Below, in pieces: positions 1-6,234 of a stretch of DNA of 10,102 nucleotides; within the stretch, counting starts at the first letter, position 1, and every line of letters starts with the position of its first letter. Source of the DNA: Kiloniellales bacterium (GTDB taxonomy: Bacteria > Pseudomonadota > Alphaproteobacteria > Kiloniellales > JAKSDN01). Position numbers and translations under genes: made by a program. The stretch is from assembly GCA_022360075.1 (NCBI GenBank), contig JAKSDN010000683.1:1-10102 (forward strand), given 5' to 3'. The notes under the pieces are model-generated. The model was not told the origin of the DNA, did no database searches, and worked only from the letters and a program-made list of their open reading frames with translations.

Positions 1-80
1 GAAACGACGCCGTTCTGGCCTGTAAGGGGCTGGTAGAGGCCGAAGGGGAGACCATGGTGGTATCCCCATTGCGCAGATGA
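1..80 (+). CDS. Possible 3' end of an unidentified upstream gene
   Basis: Reading from base 3, the frame is open and ends at TGA 78-80. It gives a short C-terminal stretch containing LVEAEGETMVVSPLRR. The composition is protein-like, but only 25 codons are visible, no motif can be recognised, and the third codon position is not strongly GC-biased. The gene would converge on the minus-strand gene that ends at 122. It may equally be non-coding sequence. No function is proposed. Confidence 0.22.
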   Translation, partial: NDAVLACKGLVEAEGETMVVSPLRR

Positions 81-121
81 GCCGCTCCCCACCCTCAAGC
101 GTCCCGCACTACGCGCGTGGG

Positions 122-736
122 CTATTCTGACGCCTCGACCGCTTCGGGCCCCGTATCGATCAGCCGTTGCCAATAGGCCTCAGCTCGCTCTCGCCAGATT
201 GTCTCGACCGCAGAAAGCCTGACCGTGGCAATGTCAGCCGCGGCGGCCAGGTCCTCGATCAGCTGCTCAGTGTCTCGGGAGAGGCCTAGGAGGTCATCGA
301 CGGCGGGCCTATCAAGATTGGGCCATTCGCTCATACTGGTGTGGGCAAGGGCCTTACTGCGGTACTCGCTCAGCCGTTTGCTCCGATTGTCCTTGCGGAG
401 TTCCCGCATCATCTTTGTCGTGCGCTCGATAGCCTTGATCGACGATGGGGAGAGCATGGCAGTTCTTGCAGTGGGCGTCAGTAGGCCACTCAAGGTGACC
501 AGGCTGTCGGCGCCGGGGGAGGAGTCATGCATGCGCATCATTGTGAACAGCCACCTCTGAAGCATCGCCGACCGGATCAGGATTGGCATATGGCCCTTTC
601 CTTCCTCAAAGGCGGCGACCGCTTCAGCCGTGTTGCCGGCCTCGAAGAAGACCCGGCAGCCGATGGCGTCTTCGATGTCAATTCGGAGCCGGCGGATGAT
701 CCCGCGAGCTCGCTCGATGTCTGCTTGGTCTTCCAT
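122..736 (-). CDS. AbiU2-like HEPN-domain protein (putative)
   Basis: This is a 204-residue, mostly helical, soluble protein. The start chosen is the ATG at 736-734 (MEDQAD...), which has an AAGG five bases upstream. The frame stays open to 907, but that N-terminal extension has no good ribosome site and looks unlike the rest. A basic stretch in the second half ends in YRSKALAHTS, giving R126-x5-H132 in the short form. This fits the RX4-6H signature of HEPN ribonuclease-like folds. The earlier W-x-FTMMRMHD region followed by a serine/leucine-rich segment resembles the AbiU2 family, which is named after a lactococcal abortive-infection protein. The gene is divergent from the TIR-STAND gene and could belong to the same defence neighbourhood. 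The family call is from memory of family appearance only; no profile search was run. It could also be a generic helical hypothetical protein. Confidence 0.55.
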   Translation of the reverse strand: MEDQADIERARGIIRRLRIDIEDAIGCRVFFEAGNTAEAVAAFEEGKGHMPILIRSAMLQRWLFTMMRMHDSSPGADSLVTLSGLLTPTARTAMLSPSSIKAIERTTKMMRELRKDNRSKRLSEYRSKALAHTSMSEWPNLDRPAVDDLLGLSRDTEQLIEDLAAAADIATVRLSAVETIWRERAEAYWQRLIDTGPEAVEASE

Positions 737-1150
737 GGCGGCCTTGTAGCACGGGACGGTGCGAGCTGGGGCTACGGCCACCCCGACGGCCCAGCCTATC
801 GCGAATTTAAGGTCATTGAGCCGGGAGCGACTAGACCCGCTCGTCAGCTTTCGGTTGAATGACGTGCATGAAAACCGACGGCAAAGGACCAAGTCGATTG
901 GGATCACTACGCCTTATGCTCCTGCGGTCCGGGACTTGATCGGCAGAGCCTTGGAAGCGGCGCGACCTGCAGACGGATCTGCGCAACTACACGTACCCGC
1001 TCGCGACCTGGCCGATGTGGAGGATCTGACGGATCTGGAAGCCGTTTGAGCCAGATCAGGCCGTGACCCTTGGTATGCACGGTTACGTTGCACAGGTGAC
1101 CGCAGCAGAGATAGCATCGACGAGGAAACGACGCTGGCGGCGGGGGTCGG
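737..1150. other. Intergenic region between divergent genes
   Basis: There are 414 bases between the AbiU2-like start and the TIR-STAND start. They should hold the promoters of both genes, but I find no convincing -35/-10 pair for either. Around 960-1080, three frames carry short protein-like runs interrupted by stops, including RNYTYPLATWPMWRI before a TGA at about 1027. This might be the relic of a broken gene. No RNA gene or clear repeat is visible apart from two nearby copies of GGATCTG. Confidence 0.4.
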
Positions 1151-4057
1151 GTGAACCTCTTCTTGAGCTACAACTCGCAGGATGCGCCGACCGCAGCGTC
1201 CCTGGCCGCGGCGCTCGAGACCGCCGACTCTGATCTGCGCGTCTACTTCGCGCCAAAGAGCCTGCGGCTCGGAACGTTCTGGTTGCCCGATCTCGGTGAG
1301 GCGCTGGAACGCGCGGACGCCTTCCTCTTTCTGTTCGGCAAGGCCGTCGGCCGCTGGCAGCGGCTGGAGTACTACGAGGCCTTGGACCGCATGGCCGACG
1401 GGGTGGGCCTGCAGCTGATCTCCGTCATCACCGTGCCCGGTCACGCGCCCGGTCTGCCGCTGTTCAGCCAGCTGCAGTGGATCGAAGCGCCCGATCCCTG
1501 CAAGCCCCCGGTCGTCGCGGAGATCGTGCAGGGCTTGTCGGAGCCCGGGGCCCCGCAGCGCAAGCCCTGGCAGCTGGTCAATCCTTTTCGCGGACTGGAA
1601 CGGATGCGCGAAGAGGACGCGGCCTTCTTCTTCGGTCGTAACGCGCTCGTCGGATCGGTGCTGAAACAGCTCCAGCGCAACCCGCCGAAAGTCCAGGTCC
1701 TGGTCGGCAATTCCGGCGTCGGCAAGTCGTCGATCGTCGACGCCGGCGTCTTCGGTGCCCTGCATAGCCAGCTCTGGCCGGGCGCCGGCCACGCCGACTG
1801 GCCGCACCAGTTGCGCGACAGCCGGCGTTGGCTCCGGCTCAGCTTCAAGCCCGGCGAAGATCCGCTCGCCGCCCTGGCGGACGCCTGCCTGAAGGACCAC
1901 ATCGCCTCGACGGCGGAACGCGGCAGCGAGACGTTGGGCTGGGTCCGAAACTTCCGCAAGGGCAGCAGCTTCGGCGATCTCTGGCGCATCTTGGAGTCCA
2001 AATACCGCGATGCGGACCTGGAGCCGCCCACCCGCCTGGTCCTCAGCATCGATCAGGGCGAGGAACTCTACTCTCGCGCGCGGGTGAAGACGCCGGAGGA
2101 CGCCAAGCGTTTCTCGGAGATCATCGCGCAGGCGGCCGAAGACGACCGGGTGACGGTGCTGATGAGCCTGCGCTCGGATCACTACGGCCACCTGCAGGAC
2201 GACACGGCGCTGGCCAGGGCCTGCGATCGGATCGACGTGCTGCCGCTCGACGAAGCGCAGCTGGCCGAGGTCGTCGGCAGCCCGGCCGAGGCGCTCGAGG
2301 CGACCTTCGAGGACGACGCCCTGCGCGACCGCATCGTCGAGGCCGCCAAGGACCAGCCGGGCGGCCTTCCGGTCCTCTCCTACCTGCTGAGGGACATGTG
2401 GTCCGCCATGCAGCAGGCCGACGACGGCGTCCTGCGCTGGCAGCGCGAGGTGATCGACATCGCCGGACCTCTGGTCAAGCGCGCCGACGACTTCCTGGCG
2501 GCGCACGAGGACCGGGAGACGCACGTGAAGTGGCTCTTCTGCCTGCGCCTGGTGCACGTCCCGCAGACCGGCGAGCCGGTCCGCCGCCGCGCGCTCATGA
2601 AGGACTTGACCCCGGAAGAGCGGCAGCTCGCCTACGAGCTCGCCGAGGAGGCCTTCCGCCTGGTCACCACGGGCGAGGACCGCGACGGCGCGGCGACGGT
2701 CGAGCTGGCGCACGAGACCTTGACCACAAATTGGCCGCGGCTGGCCGCCTGGCTGACGGAAGAGCACGACTTCCTGGTCTGGCGCGGCCGCGTGGAAGCG
2801 GATCAGCTTCGGTGGATCGATGCGGCGCGCTCGAGCGAGGCTCTGCTGACGGGGATCTCGCTGCGGGAGGCGGAACGCTGGCTGGAAACGCACGCGGCCC
2901 GAATCACCGACGACGACACGAAGTTTATCGAGGCGAGCACGAGTCATCGTGATGCGGAACGAAATCGGGCGGAGGAGCAGGAGCGACAGTTGCGGGAGGA
3001 GCAGCTGCTACGCGAGAAGCTGGCCCGCGAGAAAGCCGAGCAGGAGCAACGGCTGAAGGAGGAACAGCTGGCCAACGAACGGCTGGCTCGCGAGAAGGCG
3101 GAGCAGGAGCAGCGGCTTAAAGAGGAGCAGTTGGCGAAAGAACGCCTCGCCCGGGAGAAGGCGGAACGGGAAGCGCAGACTGCAGCGGCGGCGGCGCGAC
3201 GAACGGTCCGGCGAACCCGAGTCGCCGTGGTTCTCGGCGTCCTGGCCGTCCTTCTGTCACCCGTCGCGGAAAGCGTGTACTGGGCATGGTCTTACGGAAT
3301 TCCCCCGGAACTCGAGGTCGCGAAGACGCGGTGGGCCTACCTTCTCGGCATGCAGGGACACACGATGGTCATGGGTCCCGAGGGGTCGTTCATGATGGGT
3401 AGCAAAGAGGAGGAGGGAAACGAAACCGAGAAACCGGAACACAAGGTCACGTTCGAGCAATCGTTCCGGCTCTCTGCGACCGAGGTCACTTTCGCTCAGT
3501 ACGATCCTTTCGCTGCAGCGACCGGGCGTGAGCCACCGCACGACGAAGGCTGGGGGCGCGGCAAGCGGCCGGTCATCAACGTCAGCTGGGAAGATGCCCA
3601 GGCCTATGTGCGCTGGCTCAGCGCGAAGACGGACCAAAGCTGCAGGCTGCCGACCGAGGCCGAGTGGGAGTATGCCTGCCGCGCCGGAACAACGACCCGC
3701 TACGCTTTCGGCGACGAGATTGCAGAGGAGGATGCGAACTTCGGTGGCAATGTCGGAAATACGACCGAGGTCGGGGCCTACCACGCAAACGACTGGGGTC
3801 TGCACGACATGCACGGAAACGTCTGGGAATGGGTCGAGGACTGCTGGCACGATAGTTATGAAGGAGCGCCAGACGACGGCCAGGCATGGCTCGAGGATAA
3901 CGGCGGTGACTGCGAGACCCGTGTGCTTCGGGGCGGGTCCTGGGGCTACGTTCAGGGCAGCGCCCGCTGCGCCTTCCGCGTCAGGCTCAACCCGAACGAC
4001 CGCTTCGACGGCCTCGGTTTTCGAGTGTTGTGTTCGTCCCCCATCGTTGATCGCTGA
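1151..4057 (+). CDS. TIR / nSTAND ATPase / coiled coil / TM / FGE-fold protein, DGR target 1
   Basis: This 968-residue protein is a probable signal-transducing effector. Residues 1-115 form a TIR domain (start NLFLSYNSQDAP; W69 followed by candidate catalytic E73/E76). Residues 144-540 form a STAND-type ATPase of the nSTAND1 style: NPFRGLERM entry, FFFGR, Walker A GNSGVGKS at 186-193, Walker B VLSIDQGEEL with D301, SLRSDHYG at 339-346, and a winged-helix-like end ELAHETLTTNWPRL. Residues 600-685 are a charged coiled coil. Residues 691-712 are a likely membrane helix preceded by RRTVRRTR, so the N-terminus should be cytoplasmic and the C-terminus outside. Residues 738-964 are an FGE-sulfatase (SUMF1-like, C-type-lectin-like) domain with RLPTEAEWEYACRAG, HGNVWEWVED and RVLRGGSW. 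The last 45 residues contain VR1. GTG 1151 is the only start, because TAG 1112-1114 closes the frame and a TIR domain begins directly there. The ribosome site is weak. TIR NADase activity is known for the family and only inferred here. Confidence 0.93.
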   Translation: MNLFLSYNSQDAPTAASLAAALETADSDLRVYFAPKSLRLGTFWLPDLGEALERADAFLFLFGKAVGRWQRLEYYEALDRMADGVGLQLISVITVPGHAPGLPLFSQLQWIEAPDPCKPPVVAEIVQGLSEPGAPQRKPWQLVNPFRGLERMREEDAAFFFGRNALVGSVLKQLQRNPPKVQVLVGNSGVGKSSIVDAGVFGALHSQLWPGAGHADWPHQLRDSRRWLRLSFKPGEDPLAALADACLKDHIASTAERGSETLGWVRNFRKGSSFGDLWRILESKYRDADLEPPTRLVLSIDQGEELYSRARVKTPEDAKRFSEIIAQAAEDDRVTVLMSLRSDHYGHLQDDTALARACDRIDVLPLDEAQLAEVVGSPAEALEATFEDDALRDRIVEAAKDQPGGLPVLSYLLRDMWSAMQQADDGVLRWQREVIDIAGPLVKRADDFLAAHEDRETHVKWLFCLRLVHVPQTGEPVRRRALMKDLTPEERQLAYELAEEAFRLVTTGEDRDGAATVELAHETLTTNWPRLAAWLTEEHDFLVWRGRVEADQLRWIDAARSSEALLTGISLREAERWLETHAARITDDDTKFIEASTSHRDAERNRAEEQERQLREEQLLREKLAREKAEQEQRLKEEQLANERLAREKAEQEQRLKEEQLAKERLAREKAEREAQTAAAAARRTVRRTRVAVVLGVLAVLLSPVAESVYWAWSYGIPPELEVAKTRWAYLLGMQGHTMVMGPEGSFMMGSKEEEGNETEKPEHKVTFEQSFRLSATEVTFAQYDPFAAATGREPPHDEGWGRGKRPVINVSWEDAQAYVRWLSAKTDQSCRLPTEAEWEYACRAGTTTRYAFGDEIAEEDANFGGNVGNTTEVGAYHANDWGLHDMHGNVWEWVEDCWHDSYEGAPDDGQAWLEDNGGDCETRVLRGGSWGYVQGSARCAFRVRLNPNDRFDGLGFRVLCSSPIVDR
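3020..3172 (+). repeat. 63-bp in-frame repeat encoding a 21-residue coiled-coil unit
   Basis: Within the TIR-STAND gene, two full units and one partial unit of 21 residues (three heptads) follow each other at residues 624-644, 645-665 and from 666. Each begins LAREKAE. The two full units differ at one residue (N642 against K663), yet their codons differ at many silent positions. The protein repeat therefore seems maintained rather than freshly copied. The units form the rod between the ATPase and the membrane helix. Confidence 0.85.
3919..4040 (+). repeat. DGR variable region 1 (VR1)
   Basis: This is the 3' end of the TIR-STAND gene, aligned without gaps to the TR at an offset of exactly 330 bases. 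Of 122 positions, 21 differ, and every one corresponds to an adenine in the TR (changed to G, T or C). The differences cause 13 amino-acid changes relative to the TR translation, at residues 932-934, 936, 937, 942, 944, 946, 950 and 952-955. The two ends (about 24 bases on the left, about 27 on the right) are identical to the TR; the left block has no adenine and the right block has one unchanged adenine. TR-derived constant residues such as Q935, ARC and GFRVLCSS keep the lectin-like fold. Confidence 0.96.
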
Positions 4058-4103
4058 TATCTGGAGCGCCGCGCGAGCGGCGCAAACGGCGCGCAGCGCC
4101 GTT
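4041..4103 (+). promoter_or_regulatory. VR1 tail with tandem hairpins (putative DGR target-recognition site)
   Basis: Directly after VR1 comes a segment shared with the VR2 tail (62 bases, 3 mismatches) but not with the TR. It holds the last codons (SPIVDR, stop at 4055-4057) and two hairpins. The first is GCGCCGC (4066-4072), loop GCGA, GCGGCGC (4077-4083). The second is AACGGCGC (4085-4092), loop GCA, GCGCCGTT (4096-4103). In studied DGRs, a short hairpin/cruciform just past the VR, with a stem of about 7-10 bp and a 4-base loop, promotes retrohoming. The first hairpin fits this in size and place. The second may also act as a weak terminator, although no T-run follows. Confidence 0.75.
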
Positions 4104-4172
4104 CTCGCGGTTATTTCGGGGCATGCGCCTGTATATTGCCGACTTCGCTGCCGACCCGATCCGGCGCTCGCA

Positions 4173-4201
4173 TGGCGACCGTCTGCCATCCGAAGTATAA
4201 T
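4173..4201 (+). promoter_or_regulatory. Predicted promoter of the DGR template RNA
   Basis: A perfect TATAAT lies at 4196-4201, 48 bases before the TR. At 17-bp spacing, the -35 position reads TGGCGA (4173-4178), which matches TTGACA at only three of six bases. Transcription would begin near 4208 and run into the TR. The box is striking in such GC-rich DNA, and its place between VR1 and the TR suits a dedicated template-RNA promoter. Confidence 0.55.
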
Positions 4202-4248
4202 CCGAGTCGCCGGTGCAAGAGCCGGTGGGGCCGCCCGTTGGTTCGTCT

Positions 4249-4370
4249 CCGTGTGCTTCGGGGCGGGTCCTGGAACAACAATCAGGACAACGCCCGCTGC
4301 GCCAACCGAAACAGGAACAACCCGAACAACCGCAACAACAACATCGGTTTTCGAGTGTTGTGTTCGTCCC
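4249..4370 (+). repeat. DGR template region (TR)
   Basis: This is the non-coding donor repeat for VR1 and VR2. In the VR frame it reads as an asparagine-rich string: 12 AAC codons and one AAT, giving runs such as [20 protein letters not shown]. There are 32 adenines, all but one within the central 70 bases. A-free blocks lie to the left (4249-4273), and there is a near A-free block on the right. AAC cannot become a stop codon by changing its adenines, so mutagenesis of these codons is safe. Adenines unchanged in both VRs number seven, including the CAG, AGG and CGA adenines and some second adenines of AAC. Confidence 0.96.
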
Positions 4371-4394
4371 ACGTCTTTCCGCTCCTTCCAGGGC

Positions 4395-4414
4395 CCGGCG
4401 CCTTCCGGCGCCGG
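4395..4414 (+). other. Strong hairpin downstream of the TR
   Basis: CCGGCGCC (4395-4402), loop TTCC, GGCGCCGG (4407-4414): an 8-bp all-GC stem with a tetraloop, 24 bases past the TR. It is not homologous to the VR tails. Its place inside the predicted template RNA suggests a structural element of the spacer recognised by RT or Avd. It has no following T-run, so it is unlikely to be a terminator. Confidence 0.6.
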
Positions 4415-4559
4415 CTGGGTGCGCGAGGTCTGCCGTGCGGGCCGGGCGCGCTTCCGGCATTGTCCGCCGACCACGGTTTGCGGGCCGAGGCGAGGAAGGA
4501 AAGATGGCGCGGGCGCGTCCCGTCCGCACGGCTCGGCGTCGCCGGGCCGTCGGGCGCAT

Positions 4560-4601
4560 ACAAAACAGGGGCGCCGGCCGGACACCGCTCCCCCGGCGCC
4601 C
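4560..4601 (-). terminator. Predicted Rho-independent terminator of avd
   Basis: On the minus strand, a 9-bp stem GGGCGCCGG/CCGGCGCCC (plus-strand arms 4593-4601 and 4569-4577, 15-base loop) is followed at once by CTGTTTTGT. It lies about 40 bases past the avd stop. On the plus strand the same stem is followed by CGCCTCTTTC, so it may also end the template RNA weakly. Confidence 0.55.
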
Positions 4602-4639
4602 GCCTCTTTCGCGCGGCAACACCACGGCGTTCCGCCGGC

Positions 4640-4984
4640 TCAGGCCTTCTCGGACCGGAGCCAGCCGCCGAGCAGACGCCCGATCTCGGCCACCATGCCG
4701 CCCACATGCTCGTACTGCCCGTCGCTCAGCCAGCGCCAGCGGTGGGCGAGGCGAAGGTATACGCGCAGGCGCCCGAGCGCCGCATCAGCGTTGCGCAGGG
4801 CCGACACCCGCGCTCGCCCCCCGCGTGCCTCCGCGGCGACGAGGGCCTCCTGCAGGTCCAGGGCGGCGTCCATCAGGCGCTGGGTGACGGTGGACCGGTA
4901 GGCCCGCGGGAAGCGCTCCGACTTGGGCAGCAGCCATTCGAGCAGATCGAAGGTCCGCGAGAAGATCACCATGCTCTGGTCCAT
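4640..4984 (-). CDS. avd: DGR accessory variability determinant (Avd)
   Basis: This is a 114-residue helical protein of the Avd type, the small basic partner that forms a pentameric four-helix-bundle barrel, binds template RNA and is needed by DGR reverse transcriptases. Family-like features are [19 protein letters not shown] (residues 12-30), [15 protein letters not shown], a long basic third helix [21 protein letters not shown], and the C-terminal [21 protein letters not shown]. The length fits the family. The start is the ATG at 4984-4982, with GGAG seven bases upstream; the frame is open further but that part is antisense to the RT. It is unusual in being on the opposite strand to the TR and RT: it converges on the TR and is divergent from the RT with 51 bases between the starts. 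Confidence 0.9.
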   Translation of the reverse strand: MDQSMVIFSRTFDLLEWLLPKSERFPRAYRSTVTQRLMDAALDLQEALVAAEARGGRARVSALRNADAALGRLRVYLRLAHRWRWLSDGQYEHVGGMVAEIGRLLGGWLRSEKA

Positions 4985-5035
4985 GTTCGGGCTCCGGTTC
5001 GAGTTCGTTGCCCCGCGGCGCAGCGGCCGGGTGCG

Positions 5036-6160
5036 ATGATAAGCCCCGCTTTCCTTCACCTGTGCTCCTGGGAGAACTTGGTTCTCGCCTGGCGCAAGGC
5101 GGCGCGCGGAAAGCGCGGCACGGCGAGCGTCGCCCGTTTCGAGTACCGCGCGGAAGAAAACCTGGCCGAGCTGCGCGACCAGCTGCTCGCGGGGACATAC
5201 CGTCCGGGCGCCTACGTCCACTTCCACATCAAGGAGCCGAAGCGGCGCAAGATCAGCGCTGCCCCGTTCCGGGATCGCGTGGTCCACCACGCGCTCTGCA
5301 ACCTGATCGAGCCCCGCTTCGAGAGGATCTTCACGCCCGACAGCTACGCCAACCGGCTGGGCAAGGGCACGCACAAAGCCATAGAGCGGCTACAGGGTCT
5401 CGCTCGCCGTCACCGCTACGTCCTGCGGGCCGACATCGTGCAGCACTTCGCTTCCATCGACCACGAGATCCTGCTCGCCACCCTCGGCCGCCGGATCCCG
5501 GAGCCGGACGTCATGCGGCTGGTGGAGGCGATCGCCGCAAGCGGCCGCGGCGTGCTCGACGAGGAGTACCGCTACGTGCACTTTCCCGGCGACGACCTGC
5601 TGGCGATCTGCCGGCCGCGGGGCCTGCCGATCGGTAACCTCACCTCGCAATTCTGGTCCAACTGCTACCTGCACCCCTTCGACGAATTCGTGAAGCGCGG
5701 GCTGGGCTGCCGCGCCTATCTGCGCTACGTCGACGACTTCGCCCTATTCGGCGACAGCAAGCGCCAGCTCTGGGCCTGGAAGGCGGCGATCGTCGAGAGG
5801 CTCGCGCGGCTGCGGCTGGTCATCCATGAGACGCGGGCCCAGGTGCAGCCGGTCGGCGCCGGCATCCCCTGGCTCGGCTTCGTCGTGTTCCCGAACCACC
5901 GCCTGGTCAAGGCGCGGAAGTTGCGCAACACCCACCGTCGGCTGCGCTCGCGCCTGGCCGCCTATCACGCCGGCGAGATCAGCTTCGCCGAGCTCGACGC
6001 CAGCATCGGCGGCTGGATCGCCCATGTCGCCCACGCCGACACCTGGGGCCTGCGCGGACATGTGCTCGACACACTGCCGATCCGCCCGGCCGAGCACCGC
6101 CGGGCGATCGCCGCTCGGCAGGGCGAGGTCGGAGCCTACGAAGGCCGGACTTGGCGCTGA
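5036..6160 (+). CDS. DGR reverse transcriptase
   Basis: This 374-residue reverse transcriptase copies the template RNA with errors at adenines. Motifs seen are: N-terminal [30 protein letters not shown] (residues 77-87); [14 protein letters not shown] (103-116); motif [14 protein letters not shown] with D133; motif 4 [14 protein letters not shown], whose IGNLTSQ (199-205) is the DGR form of the motif where group II intron enzymes have QG; catalytic YVDD (231-234, D233 and D234); and the thumb-proximal [16 protein letters not shown] (277-292). All catalytic aspartates are present and there is no maturase or endonuclease domain, which is normal for DGR enzymes. The start at ATG 5036 fits the family N-terminus, but the ribosome site is poor (GGCCGGG). 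The open frame continues upstream through the TR, which is taken as chance because it lies antisense to avd. The gene is convergent with the NACHT target, with 57 bases between their ends. Confidence 0.95.
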   Translation: MISPAFLHLCSWENLVLAWRKAARGKRGTASVARFEYRAEENLAELRDQLLAGTYRPGAYVHFHIKEPKRRKISAAPFRDRVVHHALCNLIEPRFERIFTPDSYANRLGKGTHKAIERLQGLARRHRYVLRADIVQHFASIDHEILLATLGRRIPEPDVMRLVEAIAASGRGVLDEEYRYVHFPGDDLLAICRPRGLPIGNLTSQFWSNCYLHPFDEFVKRGLGCRAYLRYVDDFALFGDSKRQLWAWKAAIVERLARLRLVIHETRAQVQPVGAGIPWLGFVVFPNHRLVKARKLRNTHRRLRSRLAAYHAGEISFAELDASIGGWIAHVAHADTWGLRGHVLDTLPIRPAEHRRAIAARQGEVGAYEGRTWR

Positions 6161-6172
6161 AAAGAACTGAAG

Positions 6173-6234
6173 ACGGCGCTGCGCGCCGTTTGCGCCGCTC
6201 GCGCGGCGCTCCAGAGATCAGCGGTCAAGGATGG
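6173..6234 (-). promoter_or_regulatory. VR2 tail with tandem hairpins (putative DGR target-recognition site)
   Basis: The minus-strand sequence after VR2 repeats the VR1 tail with three mismatches in 62 bases. It holds the last codons (SPILDR, stop at 6220-6218), then GCGCCGC/GCGGCGC with a GCGA loop (plus-strand 6192-6209), then ACGGCGC/GCGCCGT with a 3-base loop (plus-strand 6173-6189). It sits between two convergent gene ends, so it may also lower read-through. Similarity stops after 6173, so the shared unit has a defined outer edge. Confidence 0.75.

Larger units (their letters stand above)
4208..4610 (+). ncRNA. Predicted DGR template RNA (TR plus 3' spacer)
   Basis: DGR reverse transcriptases copy an RNA holding the TR and a downstream spacer that binds RT-Avd and primes synthesis. 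Here such an RNA would begin near 4208, after the TATAAT box, and include the TR (4249-4370) and a spacer with a strong hairpin at 4395-4414. It would probably stop near the long hairpin at 4569-4601, which is followed on this strand by CGCCTCTTTC. Both ends are inferred. The frame through this RNA is open all the way into the RT gene, but that looks incidental. Confidence 0.5.

Noticed and set aside
759..1049. Plus-strand open frame before the TIR-STAND gene, and nearby protein-like fragments in other frames
   Set aside because: No motif and no good ribosome site, and the protein-like text jumps between frames across stops. At best it is a decayed gene, too weak to annotate as a pseudogene.
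914..2947. Long minus-strand open frame of 677 codons opposite the TIR-STAND gene
   Set aside because: It lies entirely opposite a gene with clear TIR and STAND motifs, shows no recognisable domain, and has the composition expected of an antisense shadow in GC-rich coding DNA.
3020..3172. 63-bp repeats as a CRISPR-like or mobile repeat
   Set aside because: They are in frame within a coding region, encode heptad coiled-coil units and have no spacers.
4041..4103. Tandem hairpins after VR1 as simple Rho-independent terminators
   Set aside because: No T-run follows, and the same paired structure follows VR2 in a matching 62-bp block, which fits a DGR acceptor element better.
4136..5035. Open frame running through the TR and straight into the RT, making a 674-codon reading frame
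   Set aside because: It would give the RT a 300-residue N-terminal extension that no DGR reverse transcriptase has, it includes the asparagine-rich TR, and it runs antisense to avd. High GC content easily leaves such frames open.
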